A stretch of 64,000 bases of DNA, taken from positions 106,177 through 170,176 of the forward strand of contig NZ_VBSB01000001.1 of assembly GCF_013337765.1 (NCBI RefSeq), in the 5' to 3' direction. The notes under the pieces were generated by a model that did not search any database, was not told the DNA's origin, and was given only the letters and a program-made list of their open reading frames with translations. How positions within the stretch are numbered: position 1 is the first letter of the stretch; the number at the start of each line of letters is the position of its first letter. Made by a program: the position numbers and the translations under genes. This stretch comes from Mycolicibacterium sphagni (GTDB taxonomy: Bacteria > Actinomycetota > Actinomycetes > Mycobacteriales > Mycobacteriaceae). Positions 35,293-45,411 of the stretch are shown in pieces.

Positions 35293-35978
35293 CAGCCCAC
35301 CCTGGACCGTGCCGCGCGGCCGTGCGCCCGGACGGACAACCGCACCCGGCTGATCCGCCCGGAACCCGACACCGGGGCGCCATCGTGACCGGCGGTGGTC
35401 TCATAACCACTCACCCGCGCATCCAGGCGCATCGTCGCGCCCTGCCAGTCCCCCCGCGCAACCAACAGGGTGCAGCCCTTCTGCCGAGCCCTGGCCACCA
35501 CCGCCCGCGCCCGGGTGGCCGTCACCGTCCTGCCGGCCAGCCCGAGCACCACCAGATCCATCCCGTCCATCAGCACCGCGGCCACCTCGACGGGATCGGT
35601 GCCCGGGTCCGGGATGACCGCCAACCGGCTCAGGTCGGCACCCATCTCCGCAGCGGCCAGCAGGCCGAAATCCGGCAGCCCGACGACGGCCACATGACCA
35701 CCGCCCGCCGTCACCGCCGCGGCAATGCTCACCGGTAGCGAGCGGGCCCCTGACAGCACTGCGACAGCACCCCGCGGCAACCCCATCGGCAACGGTCCGG
35801 CCAGCGATTCGGGTATCGGTAGCAAACTTTCGGAGGCCGGTAAAACCTCATTCGGCACATCCGTAACAGGCTGGGTTACGCCAACCTTCCCCGACACCGC
35901 AGCCATCTGACGCCGGAGCTGTTGTAGCTGCTCAGCGCGGTCAAGCTGCCGTTTCTCCAGGGCAATCGCCGCCGTCAT
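35292..35978 (-). CDS. imuA': ImuA' SOS mutagenesis accessory protein
   Basis: 228 aa RecA-like-fold accessory protein that joins DnaE2 and ImuB in damage-induced mutagenesis. N-terminal coiled segment ([19 protein letters not shown]), then [24 protein letters not shown] where RecA has its Walker A, a [34 protein letters not shown] core, and a basic tail. ATG 35978 has a strong GGAGGT six to seven bases upstream; the longer frame to 36065 would cross the LexA box and is rejected. Its stop overlaps the ATG of the inserted IS607 recombinase. Confidence 0.92.
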   Translation of the reverse strand: MTAAIALEKRQLDRAEQLQQLRRQMAAVSGKVGVTQPVTDVPNEVLPASESLLPIPESLAGPLPMGLPRGAVAVLSGARSLPVSIAAAVTAGGGHVAVVGLPDFGLLAAAEMGADLSRLAVIPDPGTDPVEVAAVLMDGMDLVVLGLAGRTVTATRARAVVARARQKGCTLLVARGDWQGATMRLDARVSGYETTAGHDGAPVSGSGRISRVRLSVRAHGRAARSRVG

Positions 35979-36013
35979 CGCCCACCTCCAGCTGCGATCC
36001 CAAATCACTGTGT

Positions 36014-36029
36014 TCGAATGTATGTTCGA
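36014..36029. promoter_or_regulatory. LexA (SOS) box of imuA'
   Basis: TCGAATGTATGTTCGA differs from TCGAAC-N4-GTTCGA at one position. It lies 35 bases upstream of the imuA' ATG and 90 bases upstream of the divergent aldolase. LexA control of imuA'-imuB is established in M. tuberculosis. Confidence 0.88.
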
Positions 36030-36119
36030 TATCTTGAGTAAACACCTGCCCACCGACAGCGTCAAGCGGGAGTCGCTCCCTCGAATGTGGCCGAAAACTC
36101 ACCTGGCACGATGCATGCC

Positions 36120-37004
36120 ATGACGAACACCGAACAGGCTGAGAAGGTAACCCACGGAGCCGGCTTCATCGCGGCGCTGGACCAGAGCGGTGGCAGTACC
36201 CCCAAGGCGCTGAAGCTCTACGGCATCTCCGAGGACGAGTACTCCGGTGACGAGCAGATGTTCGATCTGGTGCACCAGATGCGCACCCGGATCATCACCA
36301 GCCCGAGTTTCGACGGCGACCGCATCGTCGCCGCGATCCTGTTCGAGATGACCATGGACCGCGAGATCGAGGGCCGCCCGACGGCCGACTACCTGTGGAA
36401 CGTCAAGAAGGTCGTGCCGATCCTCAAGGTCGACAAGGGCCTGGCCGCCGAGGAGGACGGCGCGCAGGTGATGAAGCCCATCGACGGCCTGGACGCGCTG
36501 CTGGGCCGCGCGGTCGACAAGGGCATCTTCGGCACCAAGATGCGCTCGGTCATCAAGCTCCCCGGCGGTGGCCTGGAGGCCGTGGTCGACCAGCAGTTCG
36601 AGGTCGCCCGCCAGATCTTGGCCGCCGGCCTGGTGCCGATCATCGAACCCGAGGTCGACATCCACTCACCCGAGAAGGGTGGGGCTGAGGAGCAGCTCAA
36701 GGCCGCGATCCTGCGCCACCTCGAGACCCTCGGCGACCAGAAGGTGATGCTCAAGCTCACCCTGCCCGAGACCGACGACCTGTACCGCGAGCTGGTCGAG
36801 CATCCCAACGTGATGCGGGTGGTCGCGCTCTCCGGCGGCTACGACCGCACCGATGCGTGCGAGCGGCTGGCCCGTAACCACGGCGTCATCGCCAGCTTCT
36901 CCCGGGCGCTGACCGAGGGCCTGACCGCCCAGCAGAGCGACGACGAATTCAACAAGACCCTTGACGAGGCGATTACCGAAATCGCCGCTGCCTCAAGGAC
37001 ATAA
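36120..37004 (+). CDS. fda: Class I fructose-bisphosphate aldolase
   Basis: 294 aa. The N-terminal [21 protein letters not shown] is diagnostic of bacterial class I (Schiff-base) aldolases, followed by [36 protein letters not shown], and [22 protein letters not shown] holds the likely active-site lysine. It cleaves fructose-1,6-bisphosphate in glycolysis/gluconeogenesis. ATG 36120 (MTNTEQAEK) is chosen; an ATG at 36111 is also in frame and no strong ribosome binding site decides. Convergent with guaA, ten bases apart. Confidence 0.93.
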   Translation: MTNTEQAEKVTHGAGFIAALDQSGGSTPKALKLYGISEDEYSGDEQMFDLVHQMRTRIITSPSFDGDRIVAAILFEMTMDREIEGRPTADYLWNVKKVVPILKVDKGLAAEEDGAQVMKPIDGLDALLGRAVDKGIFGTKMRSVIKLPGGGLEAVVDQQFEVARQILAAGLVPIIEPEVDIHSPEKGGAEEQLKAAILRHLETLGDQKVMLKLTLPETDDLYRELVEHPNVMRVVALSGGYDRTDACERLARNHGVIASFSRALTEGLTAQQSDDEFNKTLDEAITEIAAASRT

Positions 37005-37014
37005 GACTCGCCGG

Positions 37015-38583
37015 CTACTCCCACTCGATGGTGCCGGGCGGCTTGCTCGTGATGTCGAGCACCACCCGGTTCACCTCGGGCACCTCGTTGGTGATGCGCG
37101 TGGAGATGCGCTCGAGTACCTCGTAGGGCACCCGCGTCCAGTCGGCGGTCATCGCGTCCTCGCTGGACACCGGCCGCAGCACGATCGGATGTCCATAGGT
37201 GCGCCCGTCACCCTGCACACCAACCGACCGGACGTCGCCCAACAGCACCACCGGGCACTGCCAGATCTGGTTGTCCAAACCGGCTGACGTCAACTCCTCG
37301 CGGGCGATCAGGTCGGCGCGGCGCAGCGTGTCCAACCGAGCTGCCGTCACCTCGCCGACGATCCGGATGCCTAGCCCAGGTCCCGGGAAAGGTTGGCGGG
37401 CAACGATTTCCTCCGGCAGGCCAAGCTCACGGCCCACCGCGCGCACCTCATCCTTGAACAGCAACCGCAGCGGTTCGACGAGCTTGAACTTCAGATCCGC
37501 GGGCAGACCGCCAACATTGTGGTGGCTCTTGATGTTTGCCGTCCCAGTCCCGCCCCCGGACTCGACGACGTCGGGATACAACGTGCCCTGAACCAGGAAT
37601 TCGATCGGGTGGCCATCGGAATCGCCGTCGGCCAACAGGTCTCGCACCGAACCTTCGAAGGCACGGATGAACTCGCGGCCGATGATCTTGCGCTTGCCTT
37701 CCGGGTCGTGCACGCCGGACAACGCCTCGAGGAAACGCCCCTCGGCATCCACCGTCACCAGCCGGGCGCCGGTGGCGGCCACGAAATCCCGTTGCACCTG
37801 CGCGCGTTCACCCGCACGCAGCAGGCCGTGGTCGACGAACACACACGTCAGGCGATCCCCGATGGCCCGCTGCACCAGGGCGGCAGCCACTGCGGAATCC
37901 ACGCCGCCGGAGAGCCCGCAGATGGCCTTGCCGTCGCCGATCTGCTCGCGAACTTGCTCGATCAGGCTCTCGGCGATGTTGGCAGGCGTCCAGCTGGCTC
38001 CGATCCCGGCGAAGTCGTGCAGGAACCGGCTGAGGATCTGCTGCCCGTGCGGGGTGTGCATGACCTCGGGGTGATACTGCACCCCGGCCAGGCGACGGGC
38101 GCGGTCCTCGAACGCGGCCACCGGGGCGCCGGCACTGACGGCCACCACCTCGAAACCCGCCGGTGCGGAGGTGACCGCGTCGCCGTGGCTCATCCAGACC
38201 GGCTGCATACCGGGCAGGCCCGAATGCAGTTCGCCGCCAAGGACTTCCAGTTCGGTACGGCCGTATTCGCTGGTGCCGGTGCGCGCGACGGTGCCGCCGA
38301 GGGCCTGGGCCATCGCCTGAAAGCCGTAACAGATGCCGAATACCGGGATGTCGAGGTCGAATACAGCCGGATCCAGCTGCGGGGCGCCGTCGGCGTACAC
38401 GCTGGACGGCCCGCCGGAGAGCACGATGGCCTGCGGATCTCTGGCCTTGATCTCCTCGACGGTCGCCGTGTGAGGGATGACCTCGGAGAACACCCGGGCT
38501 TCCCGGACTCGCCTGGCGATCAGCTGGGCGTACTGGGCACCGAAATCGACCACCAACACGGGGCGAGGCGATGGGGATGTCAC
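37015..38583 (-). CDS. guaA: GMP synthase (glutamine-hydrolysing)
   Basis: 522 aa, standard two-domain size. GATase class I domain with catalytic Cys in [18 protein letters not shown] (about 85-102) and His/Glu in [13 protein letters not shown] pyrophosphatase domain with P-loop [18 protein letters not shown]-terminal dimerisation domain with [15 protein letters not shown] and ending KPPGTIEWE. It converts XMP to GMP. Matches Rv3396c by position next to imuA' apart from the aldolase. Confidence 0.97.
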   Translation of the reverse strand: MTSPSPRPVLVVDFGAQYAQLIARRVREARVFSEVIPHTATVEEIKARDPQAIVLSGGPSSVYADGAPQLDPAVFDLDIPVFGICYGFQAMAQALGGTVARTGTSEYGRTELEVLGGELHSGLPGMQPVWMSHGDAVTSAPAGFEVVAVSAGAPVAAFEDRARRLAGVQYHPEVMHTPHGQQILSRFLHDFAGIGASWTPANIAESLIEQVREQIGDGKAICGLSGGVDSAVAAALVQRAIGDRLTCVFVDHGLLRAGERAQVQRDFVAATGARLVTVDAEGRFLEALSGVHDPEGKRKIIGREFIRAFEGSVRDLLADGDSDGHPIEFLVQGTLYPDVVESGGGTGTANIKSHHNVGGLPADLKFKLVEPLRLLFKDEVRAVGRELGLPEEIVARQPFPGPGLGIRIVGEVTAARLDTLRRADLIAREELTSAGLDNQIWQCPVVLLGDVRSVGVQGDGRTYGHPIVLRPVSSEDAMTADWTRVPYEVLERISTRITNEVPEVNRVVLDITSKPPGTIEWE

Positions 38584-38811
38584 GCGCCTGAGTCTAGTGC
38601 GCCGGATCGGCCGACCCGTTCACCAGCCGCGGGTAGCCTGTCGCAGAAAAAAGCCCTGCCGGCGGCGCTGCGGCACGCTGGCGATGCGCGGTTTCGGCGA
38701 GGAGCTGCCAAGTTCTTCCGTAGCCACCTCTGAGACATTCCCGTCCAGCAGGCATGTTCTCTGCTGAGAACGGGAACGGACAGCGGGGAGCCATGCTATC
38801 GGAGGTGGCCC

Positions 38812-39552
38812 GTGCTGGGACTGGCCGACGGAGTGAAGGCTTGTCTGTTCGACCTCGACGGCGTGCTCACCGACACCGCCCGGGTGCATACCCGGGCCTG
38901 GAAAGGGATGTTCGACGCGTTTCTCGAGCGCCGAGCGCAACGGGCCCACACCGCATTCGTGCCGTTCGACCGCGTTCAGGATTACCGCACCTACATCGAC
39001 GGCAAGCCGCGCGCGGACGGTGTCCGCTCGTTTCTGGCCAGCCGCGATATCGAGCTGCCGGAGGGCGACCCGTCCGACCCGAACACCGCCGAAACCGTCA
39101 GCGGATTGGGCAACCGCAAGAACGCCATATTCCTGCAGCTGCTGCAGAAGCACGGCGTGGAGGTGTTCGAGGGATCACGGCGCTACCTCGAGGCCGTGCA
39201 CGCCGCGGGCATACCAGCCGCGGTGGTGTCTTCCAGCGCCAACACCAGCCAGGTCCTCGAAATCACCGGGTTGGAGAAGATGGTGCAGCAGCGAGTCGAC
39301 GGCATCACCATTCGCGACGAGCACCTGCGCGGCAAGCCTGCCCCCGACTCGTTCCTCCGCGGCGCACAACTGCTCGGCGTCGAGCCAGCGCACACCGCGG
39401 TGTTCGAGGACACGCTCGCCGGTGTGGCGGCCGGGCTGGCCGGAGATTTCGGGTTCGTCGTCGGCGTGGATCGCCTAGGCCAAAGGGAGGCGTTGCTGCG
39501 CAACGGCGCCGACGTCGTCGTCACCGACCTCGCTCAATTACTGGAGAAGTAA
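38812..39552 (+). CDS. Beta-phosphoglucomutase-family HAD hydrolase
   Basis: 246 aa. HAD motif I is [13 protein letters not shown] (nucleophile DxD), motif [11 protein letters not shown], Lys in [13 protein letters not shown], and motif [14 protein letters not shown]. The cap ([13 protein letters not shown]...[15 protein letters not shown]) is that of beta-phosphoglucomutases. Family partners of GH65 phosphorylases isomerise beta-glucose-1-phosphate to glucose-6-phosphate. Start GTG 38812 has GGAGGT five bases upstream. Its stop overlaps the start of the GH65 pseudogene (TAATG), so the pathway partner is lost here. Confidence 0.9.
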   Translation: MLGLADGVKACLFDLDGVLTDTARVHTRAWKGMFDAFLERRAQRAHTAFVPFDRVQDYRTYIDGKPRADGVRSFLASRDIELPEGDPSDPNTAETVSGLGNRKNAIFLQLLQKHGVEVFEGSRRYLEAVHAAGIPAAVVSSSANTSQVLEITGLEKMVQQRVDGITIRDEHLRGKPAPDSFLRGAQLLGVEPAHTAVFEDTLAGVAAGLAGDFGFVVGVDRLGQREALLRNGADVVVTDLAQLLEK

Positions 39553-41124
39553 TGATCAACGGTGACGCGTTTCCGATCGAGCCGTGGCAGGTCCGGGAAA
39601 CCCATCTGAACACCGACCAGCTGGCTCAGTCTGAGTCGCTGTTCGCGTTGTCCAACGGACACATCGGTTACGCGGCAACCTCGATGAGGGTGAGCCGTTC
39701 GGCATCCCTGGAACCTACGTGAACTCCTTCTATGAAACCCGGCCACTGCCCCAGGCCGAGTCCGGTTTTGGGTATCCCGAGGACGGTCAGACGATCGTCG
39801 ACGTGACCAACGGCAAGATCCTGCGCCTGCTCGTCGACGACGAGTCCTTCGACGTGCGCTACGGCGACCTCGATGAGCACGAGCGGTTCTCGATCTGCGC
39901 GCCAGAACCCTGACCCGCCGGGTGCTCTGGCGTTCGCCGACGGGCAAGAACATCAGATTGGTATCGACGCGACTGGTGTCACTGGTGCAGCGGTCCGTGG
40001 CGGCTATCGAGTACGTGGTCGAAGCGGAAGACGAATTCGCCCGTATCACTGTGCAATCCGAACTCGTCGCCAACGAGGATCAACCCGAGCAATCCAGCGA
40101 TCCCCGAGTATCAGCAGTACCGAAGCACCCGCTGGAGGCGATCCAGCACCCGCCCGATGAGTACACCGCCGTGATGCGCGACAACGTGTTCACCAATCTC
40201 ATGGCCGCACACAACTTTCGGACCGCCGCCGACGCCTGCAACCGCCACGCCGAAACCGCGTACGAGATGGGTGTCAGCAACGAGGAAACCGCCGCATGGC
40301 GAAATGCCCCCGGCAACGCCCACATTCCCCATGACGACCATCTGGGGGTACATCAACAATGCGAAGGCTTCACGAAACTGCGGGAGTGGAACTTCACCGA
40401 CGACACCGTCTACCCCCTGCTACTGCACCAGCCTTACGTGCGACTTTATCCATCCCAGGTGATCAAACAAGCCGACCTGGTACTGGCGATGCAGTGGCAC
40501 AGTCACGCGTTCACCGACGATCAGAAGGCCCGCAACGTCGACTATTACGAGCGCTGCACGGTGCGCGACTCGTCACTGTCGGCCTGCACTCAGGCGGTCA
40601 TGTGCGCCGAGGTCGGCCACCTGGAACTGGCCCACGATTACACCCAGGAAGCGGCGTTGATCGACCTGAGGGACCTGCAGCACAACACCCGTGACGGACT
40701 GCACATGGCCTCGCTGGCCGGAACCTGGACCGCGCTGGTCGCCGGTTTCGGCGGCCTCCGCGATGACGAACACATCCTGTCGCTGGATCCTCAACTGCCC
40801 GAGGAGATCTCACGACTGAAGTTCGGTTTGCGCTGGCGCAAGTACCGACTCGCAGCCGAGATCACCCACGATGAGGTCACCTACATGTTGCGCGACAGGC
40901 CAGACGGCCAACTCGCCATCCGGCACGCTGGTGCCGAGCTGACGTTGACCACACGCGGCCCAACCACGGTGACGTTGCACCCCCGCCGCGCCCTGTTGCC
41001 CACGCCCGAGCAGCCGCCCGGCCGCGCCCCGCGGCGACACTTTCAACGCGCGGAACATCAGCCCGATCTTGGACCGACCTGCTGGATGTCGTTCGATGGT
41101 GTTGAGGGTCAACGCCACCACTAA
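39552..41124 (+). pseudogene. GH65 disaccharide phosphorylase/glycosidase, decayed (two frameshifts and a large deletion)
   Basis: Starts normally ([23 protein letters not shown] to SNGHIG). A one-base loss near 39667 moves RGNLDEGEPFGIPGTYVNSFYE to the next frame; a second one-base loss near 39885 (DEHER|VLDLRA) moves it again. A deletion near 40145-40155 then joins PLEAIQH directly to PDEYTAVMRDN, removing about 250-270 codons of the (alpha/alpha)6 barrel judged from the usual ~790 aa. The rest (HQQCEGF, VIKQADLVLAMQW, SSLSACTQAVMCAEVGHLELAHDY) reads through. Counterpart of Rv3401. Non-functional. Confidence 0.88.
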
Positions 41125-42908
41125 TCGATAGCGTCATCCCCGGCTCGGAGCCGACACAGGCGAAGAGCGAGGTGCGTGTCGAGACTACTGGGTGCGCGGC
41201 GCCAACTCTCCCCGAGAATGGTGTCGATACGGTCAATACGTTGTCGCACGGTGCTCATATGGACATGGAGTGCCGCGGCCGTCCGGGCCAGGTGTCCACC
41301 GTTCTCAAAGTAGTGCCATGCAGTTTCACATAACTGCGTGTGGCGATCCTGATCGTACGAGATGAGCGGACCGAGGAAGCGGTCGATCACCCGGGCCACC
41401 CACTTCTGATCTCGCGCCCCGGAAATCGCTCCTGCCAGACCGAGATCTATAACGTCAGAAGATCCGTGAGTTCGACCAAGTGCTCGCATCGCCGAGACCA
41501 CTGCGCGCGCCTCGTCATGCGCGGCTCGCACTCCGGCAACGCAGGACGCTTTCGCACTGCCGACCAGCACGGTCTGCCCTGCGGCTTTCAACGCATCCGC
41601 GATCGCTGTGCCGCGTTCGTGCGATTCGGTGGCGGGGAATAGCACGCAGATATGTCCTGCATGCACAGCGACGACAGCGGGGATGCCAGTCGTCGCAGTC
41701 TTGATCGCCGCGACCGTCGAGCTCTGCTGCACCGAAGCCGTTCCTTCGCAGACGTGCACTTCGAGAGCTTCACCCTTGCTGAAGCCATACGACTGTAGTC
41801 GCAGTTGTAACGCAGCCTCGGTGCGTTCCCGCATGTTCATCAGCAGTTCGATCAGTTCGAACTGTTCTCGATTGAACGAGGCTTCCAACGTCCGCTCGAA
41901 CAAGAAAGCGGTAGACACGAAAACCGATGCGCGAGCGATGATCTCGCGTCGCCCCCGCCGGTCCTTCGTAACCATGGTCGCGAGATGTTCTTCTCCGGTG
42001 GATACCGCCATGACGAGCAATGGGGCGCCACCCGACTTGACTACAACTGGGCCCTGTTCGCGATGCGAGATCGTCACCGACATCCGTACCTCCGGTGTGC
42101 ACAGCCACCCGTCGGCTGTTATTGCCTGCCCGACAACGAGATTGCCATCAGGATCGTGAATGCTCACCGGTGCACCGAGGAACTCACCGAGCACGTCGAC
42201 GATGCTCACCAGCGCGGTGGCGCCGCGGAGGGCGGCCGTGAGACGGTCGTCGAGGAGTAACAGTGACTCCAGTTCGTGCTGGCGACGCTCCGTCGACGAC
42301 ACGGTCTGGGACAGCGCTTTCCGCAATCCTGTGACCTCTCGCCGGATGCGCAGGTGTTCGAAGGCAACACCAGCCTCTGCGGCGATGTCAACCAACGCGG
42401 CGACGGCCTGTTCGGAGAACGTGCAGCGCCGTCTGCACGCAACGAGGAGCGCAGCCACCACCCGGCCGCCAACGCGGATCGGTGCCCCGAGGATCGAACG
42501 AACCCCTTCGCCGCGGACGATCTCGTCGATCCCCGGCAGATGGTTCATGTTCGGATCCGTGAGGTAGTCACTGGTCTGCACGGGCGCATTCCCCGCAGCA
42601 ACCGCGCCGAGGATTCCGGTCCCCAGCGGCATGCGGATGGAACGGTAGGCATCGGTCTGCACGCCGACGGCCTCTTCGATGCATGTTTCGCCGCGCTCCA
42701 GGTCATTGACGCTGAGATACGCCATGTCGGCGTCCAAGAGGGTGCGGGCGCGACGCAGGATTGCCTGCAACACAACTCCACGGTCCCGGACGCTGGTGAG
42801 GTCCTCGGCACACTCGCGCAGCGCGCGGCGCACGTCGTGCGTCGACGGAACGGTGGACACCGGAACATGCATCGGTTCGCCGACCTCAACTGTGTCACTT
42901 GATGTCAT
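41121..42908 (-). CDS. GAF/PucR-family regulator (CdaR-like) of the lactone operon
   Basis: 595 aa. N-terminal GAF domain ([20 protein letters not shown]...[26 protein letters not shown], then [20 protein letters not shown]; about residues 45-195), a coiled linker, a central domain, and a C-terminal PucR-type HTH ([41 protein letters not shown], in part) ending near 590. Such regulators sense small molecules and control adjacent catabolic genes. It is divergent from the lactonase operon 108 bases away, so it is its likely activator. Its stop overlaps the GH65 pseudogene stop. Confidence 0.88.
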   Translation of the reverse strand: MTSSDTVEVGEPMHVPVSTVPSTHDVRRALRECAEDLTSVRDRGVVLQAILRRARTLLDADMAYLSVNDLERGETCIEEAVGVQTDAYRSIRMPLGTGILGAVAAGNAPVQTSDYLTDPNMNHLPGIDEIVRGEGVRSILGAPIRVGGRVVAALLVACRRRCTFSEQAVAALVDIAAEAGVAFEHLRIRREVTGLRKALSQTVSSTERRQHELESLLLLDDRLTAALRGATALVSIVDVLGEFLGAPVSIHDPDGNLVVGQAITADGWLCTPEVRMSVTISHREQGPVVVKSGGAPLLVMAVSTGEEHLATMVTKDRRGRREIIARASVFVSTAFLFERTLEASFNREQFELIELLMNMRERTEAALQLRLQSYGFSKGEALEVHVCEGTASVQQSSTVAAIKTATTGIPAVVAVHAGHICVLFPATESHERGTAIADALKAAGQTVLVGSAKASCVAGVRAAHDEARAVVSAMRALGRTHGSSDVIDLGLAGAISGARDQKWVARVIDRFLGPLISYDQDRHTQLCETAWHYFENGGHLARTAAALHVHMSTVRQRIDRIDTILGESWRRAPSSLDTHLALRLCRLRAGDDAID

Positions 42909-43016
42909 CTCTTCAGGCTACATATATCACCCTGCGCTGTATCCGAGGTCGAAATATTCGGTCACAGTGAGGAGCGCCACAGGAGTGAGGGGGGCCACAG
43001 AGTGAAGGAGATTGCA

Positions 43017-43829
43017 GTGGTCGATATGAAGGTGCACGTCCTGTCCACCGGCGTGATGGAAACGGACTTGACTTGGTTGCTGCTGAAGGGCGGCCGCACG
43101 ATCCGTGACAGGAACCACAAGAATGATCCCGTGGTGTGGGCGGAATGCCCCACCCACGCGGTACTGATCGAGCACCCCGAGGCGACCGTTCTCTGGGACA
43201 CCGGAGTCCCACGGGACTGGGAACAGCGCTGGGCGCCGACCGGTTTTCACGAGTTCTTTCCGGTCAGCGATCCTGTGGACGGGCCGGGATACCTCGACAC
43301 GTCGCTGGCGAGCCTCGAGCTCACGCCCGACGATATCGACATCCTGATCCTGTCGCACCTGCACTTCGATCACGCCGCCAACGCGAAGATGTTCGCAAAC
43401 CTGAAGACACGGATCCTCGCCCAAGCCGACGAGATCGAAGGCGCACGCAGCATCACCGGATACTCCAGCGGCGCGCACATCGTCAGCGATTACGACGGCC
43501 TCGATCTGCAGCCGGTCCACGGAGATGCCGAGATCCTTCCCGGCGTTAACGTGATTCACACTCCCGGTCACACGTGGGGAACCATGTCGTTGCAGCTGGA
43601 CCTCGAGAACGATGGCACGAAGATCTTCACCTCCGATGCGGTGTACCTCGGCGACAGTTGGGGACCACCGGCCACCGGCGCCGCGATCGTCTGGGACAAC
43701 CTGCGTTGGCTCGAGTCGGTGGACAAGCTGCGCGGCATCGCCGACCGCACCGGCGCCGAAGTAATCTTCGGACACGACGCCGCGCAATTCGAGACACTGC
43801 GGCTCGCACCCGACAGCTACTACAGCTAG
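43017..43829 (+). CDS. Metallo-beta-lactamase-fold lactonase (AHL/gamma-lactonase family)
   Basis: 270 aa MBL-fold enzyme. The zinc motif is SHLHFDHA (HxHxDH, about residues 113-118); further ligands are in [13 protein letters not shown] (His), [10 protein letters not shown] (Asp) and FGHDAAQF (His). Pattern and size match N-acyl-homoserine lactonases such as AiiA/AttM, which also open gamma-butyrolactone. GTG 43017 is chosen because AAGGAG lies exactly six bases upstream; GTG 43002 and ATG 43026 are in frame but badly spaced. First gene of a five-gene operon with dehydrogenases, which favours a nutritional lactone over signal quenching. Confidence 0.88.
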   Translation: MVDMKVHVLSTGVMETDLTWLLLKGGRTIRDRNHKNDPVVWAECPTHAVLIEHPEATVLWDTGVPRDWEQRWAPTGFHEFFPVSDPVDGPGYLDTSLASLELTPDDIDILILSHLHFDHAANAKMFANLKTRILAQADEIEGARSITGYSSGAHIVSDYDGLDLQPVHGDAEILPGVNVIHTPGHTWGTMSLQLDLENDGTKIFTSDAVYLGDSWGPPATGAAIVWDNLRWLESVDKLRGIADRTGAEVIFGHDAAQFETLRLAPDSYYS

Positions 43830-43843
43830 ACGGGCACGGGCAC

Positions 43844-44293
43844 ATGATTCTCTACGACTTCGACTGCGAGAACGGGCACCGTTTCGAAGACGGCTTGCCG
43901 AGTATGGACTCCGCGGCACCAGACTGCGTGGTGTGCGGGAGCGTGACCCGGCGGCGAATCTCCAAGGTGCACATCGGCGGAATGGCGAAAGCAGGACCCA
44001 GCCGCGCACAAATGCCGAACACGTGGCGGGCGGTTGGGCAGGGCGACCGGGAAACCGTTGCCCACTGGCACGAGCTCGTTCGTCGGCGTGAGGCACTCGA
44101 AGAGCGGCACCCGGAGCTGGCCGGCGACCGCCGCCCGGTGCTCGCTCACGAAGGAATCTTCGCCGACAACCCCCTGCGCGCCGGCGACGACATTCTGGCC
44201 TCCGTTGCCAGCGCGCTCGCGACATCTGGCCGCGGTCGCTACAACAGCCATGCAACGACGAAACCCACTGCAAAGGAGAGTGATCCGGCATGA
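43844..44293 (+). CDS. Small FmdB-like zinc-ribbon protein
   Basis: 149 aa. MILYDFDCENGHRFE...DCVVCGSVTRRRISKVHIGGMAKAG carries one zinc ribbon (Cys-x3-His early, Cys-x2-Cys later) like FmdB-type putative regulatory proteins; the rest is charged and helical (HWHELVRRREALEERHPEL). It sits between the lactonase and the alcohol dehydrogenase, and its stop overlaps the next ATG. Role unknown: metal delivery, a small regulator or an enzyme accessory are all possible. The start has no strong ribosome binding site, so coupling is likely. Confidence 0.7.
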   Translation: MILYDFDCENGHRFEDGLPSMDSAAPDCVVCGSVTRRRISKVHIGGMAKAGPSRAQMPNTWRAVGQGDRETVAHWHELVRRREALEERHPELAGDRRPVLAHEGIFADNPLRAGDDILASVASALATSGRGRYNSHATTKPTAKESDPA

Positions 44294-45411
44294 AAATCGT
44301 CGGAGCCGTACTCGAGGAAAGCGGCATGTCGCGGCCCTACGCCGAGTCCCGGCCGATCGGCATCCGTGAGCTCGACCTGGATCCGCCCGGGCCCGGAGAG
44401 CTTCTGGTCAAGATCGAGGCCGCGGGACTGTGCCACTCCGACCTGTCCGTCGTGGACGGCAACCGGGTCCGCCCCGTCCCCATGCTCCTCGGGCACGAGG
44501 CCGCGGGGCGGGTCGTCGAGGTCGGGCCGGAGGTGAACGACCTGCGCCCGGGCCAGCGGGTCGTGATGACGTTCTTGCCGCGATGCGGCGAGTGCGCGAA
44601 CTGTCGGACCAACGGGAGGCTGCCCTGCACTCCCGGTTCGGCGTCGAACAATGCCGGCGAACTGCTCGCAGGAGGCCGCCGACTGCATTGCGACGGTGGC
44701 GACGTCCATCATCACTTGGGCGTCTCGGGCTTCGCCGACCATGCGGTCGTCGACCGCCGTTCTGTCGTGCCGGTGGATGACGACGTCCCACCGCAGATTG
44801 CGGCTGTCCTCGGCTGCGCGGTCCTCACCGGCGGCGGTGCCGTCATCAACGCCGGTGATCCGCAGGAAGGTGACACCGTCGTCGTCGTCGGACTCGGTGG
44901 CGTCGGCATGGCCGCACTGATCACCGCGGTGTCGCTCGGGCGCGGCCCGGTGATCGGGATCGACGCTGTTGCCGACAAACTCGAGCGCGCGCGTGCGCTG
45001 GGCGCGACCGCCGTGTACACACCGCAAGAAGCGATCGAGGCCGGCCTCAAGGCACCGATCGTCATCGAGGCGGCGGGCAACGCCCGCGCCTTCGAAACCG
45101 CGGTGCAGGTTTCCGGCATGGGCGGTAAGACGATCACTGTCGGCTTGCCCGCGCCCACCGCCACAGCCACGATCACCCCGCTCGGGATCACCGCGGAAGC
45201 ACGCACCATCGTCGGCAGCTACCTCGGATCGGCCGTCCCTTCCCGAGACATCCCCATCTTCGCCCAATTGTGGCGTGAGGGACGGCTTCCGGTCGAGGTG
45301 CTCGTCTCGTCGACGATCAGGCTCGACGAGATCAACCAGGCAATGGACAACCTTGCCGACGGCACCGCCATCCGCCAGGTGATCCTGTTCGAGAACGGAG
45401 TAACCGCATGA
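44290..45411 (+). CDS. Zinc-dependent alcohol dehydrogenase (MDR family)
   Basis: 373 aa. Catalytic zinc ligands in GLCHSDLSVVDG (Cys about 48) and LLGHEAAG (His about 68); structural zinc lobe CGECANCRTNGRLPC (about 98-112); Rossmann motif VVVVGLGGVGMAAL with VIGIDAVADKLERARALGA after it. Likely oxidises the hydroxy acid made by the lactonase to a semialdehyde with NAD+. ATG overlaps the previous stop (ATGA) and its stop overlaps the next ATG, so it is firmly inside the operon. Confidence 0.9.
   Translation: MKIVGAVLEESGMSRPYAESRPIGIRELDLDPPGPGELLVKIEAAGLCHSDLSVVDGNRVRPVPMLLGHEAAGRVVEVGPEVNDLRPGQRVVMTFLPRCGECANCRTNGRLPCTPGSASNNAGELLAGGRRLHCDGGDVHHHLGVSGFADHAVVDRRSVVPVDDDVPPQIAAVLGCAVLTGGGAVINAGDPQEGDTVVVVGLGGVGMAALITAVSLGRGPVIGIDAVADKLERARALGATAVYTPQEAIEAGLKAPIVIEAAGNARAFETAVQVSGMGGKTITVGLPAPTATATITPLGITAEARTIVGSYLGSAVPSRDIPIFAQLWREGRLPVEVLVSSTIRLDEINQAMDNLADGTAIRQVILFENGVTA

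Noticed and set aside
35978..36065. Longer imuA' start at 36065
   Set aside because: It would put the LexA box inside the coding region; ATG 35978 has a strong GGAGGT.
38756..38771. GTTCTC-TGCT-GAGAAC repeat upstream of the HAD gene as a LexA box
   Set aside because: The half-sites are inverted relative to the SOS box (GTTC..GAAC instead of GAAC..GTTC) and the -CGA ends are absent; it may be just a hairpin.
43017..43829. The lactonase as a dedicated quorum-quenching enzyme
   Set aside because: The operon context of two dehydrogenases and a carboxylate carrier makes a nutritional lactone more likely; AHL cleavage could be a side activity.
42927..44327. 466-codon minus-strand frame opposite the lactonase
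   Set aside because: Antisense shadow; the HxHxDH zinc motif and the ribosome binding site are on the plus strand.
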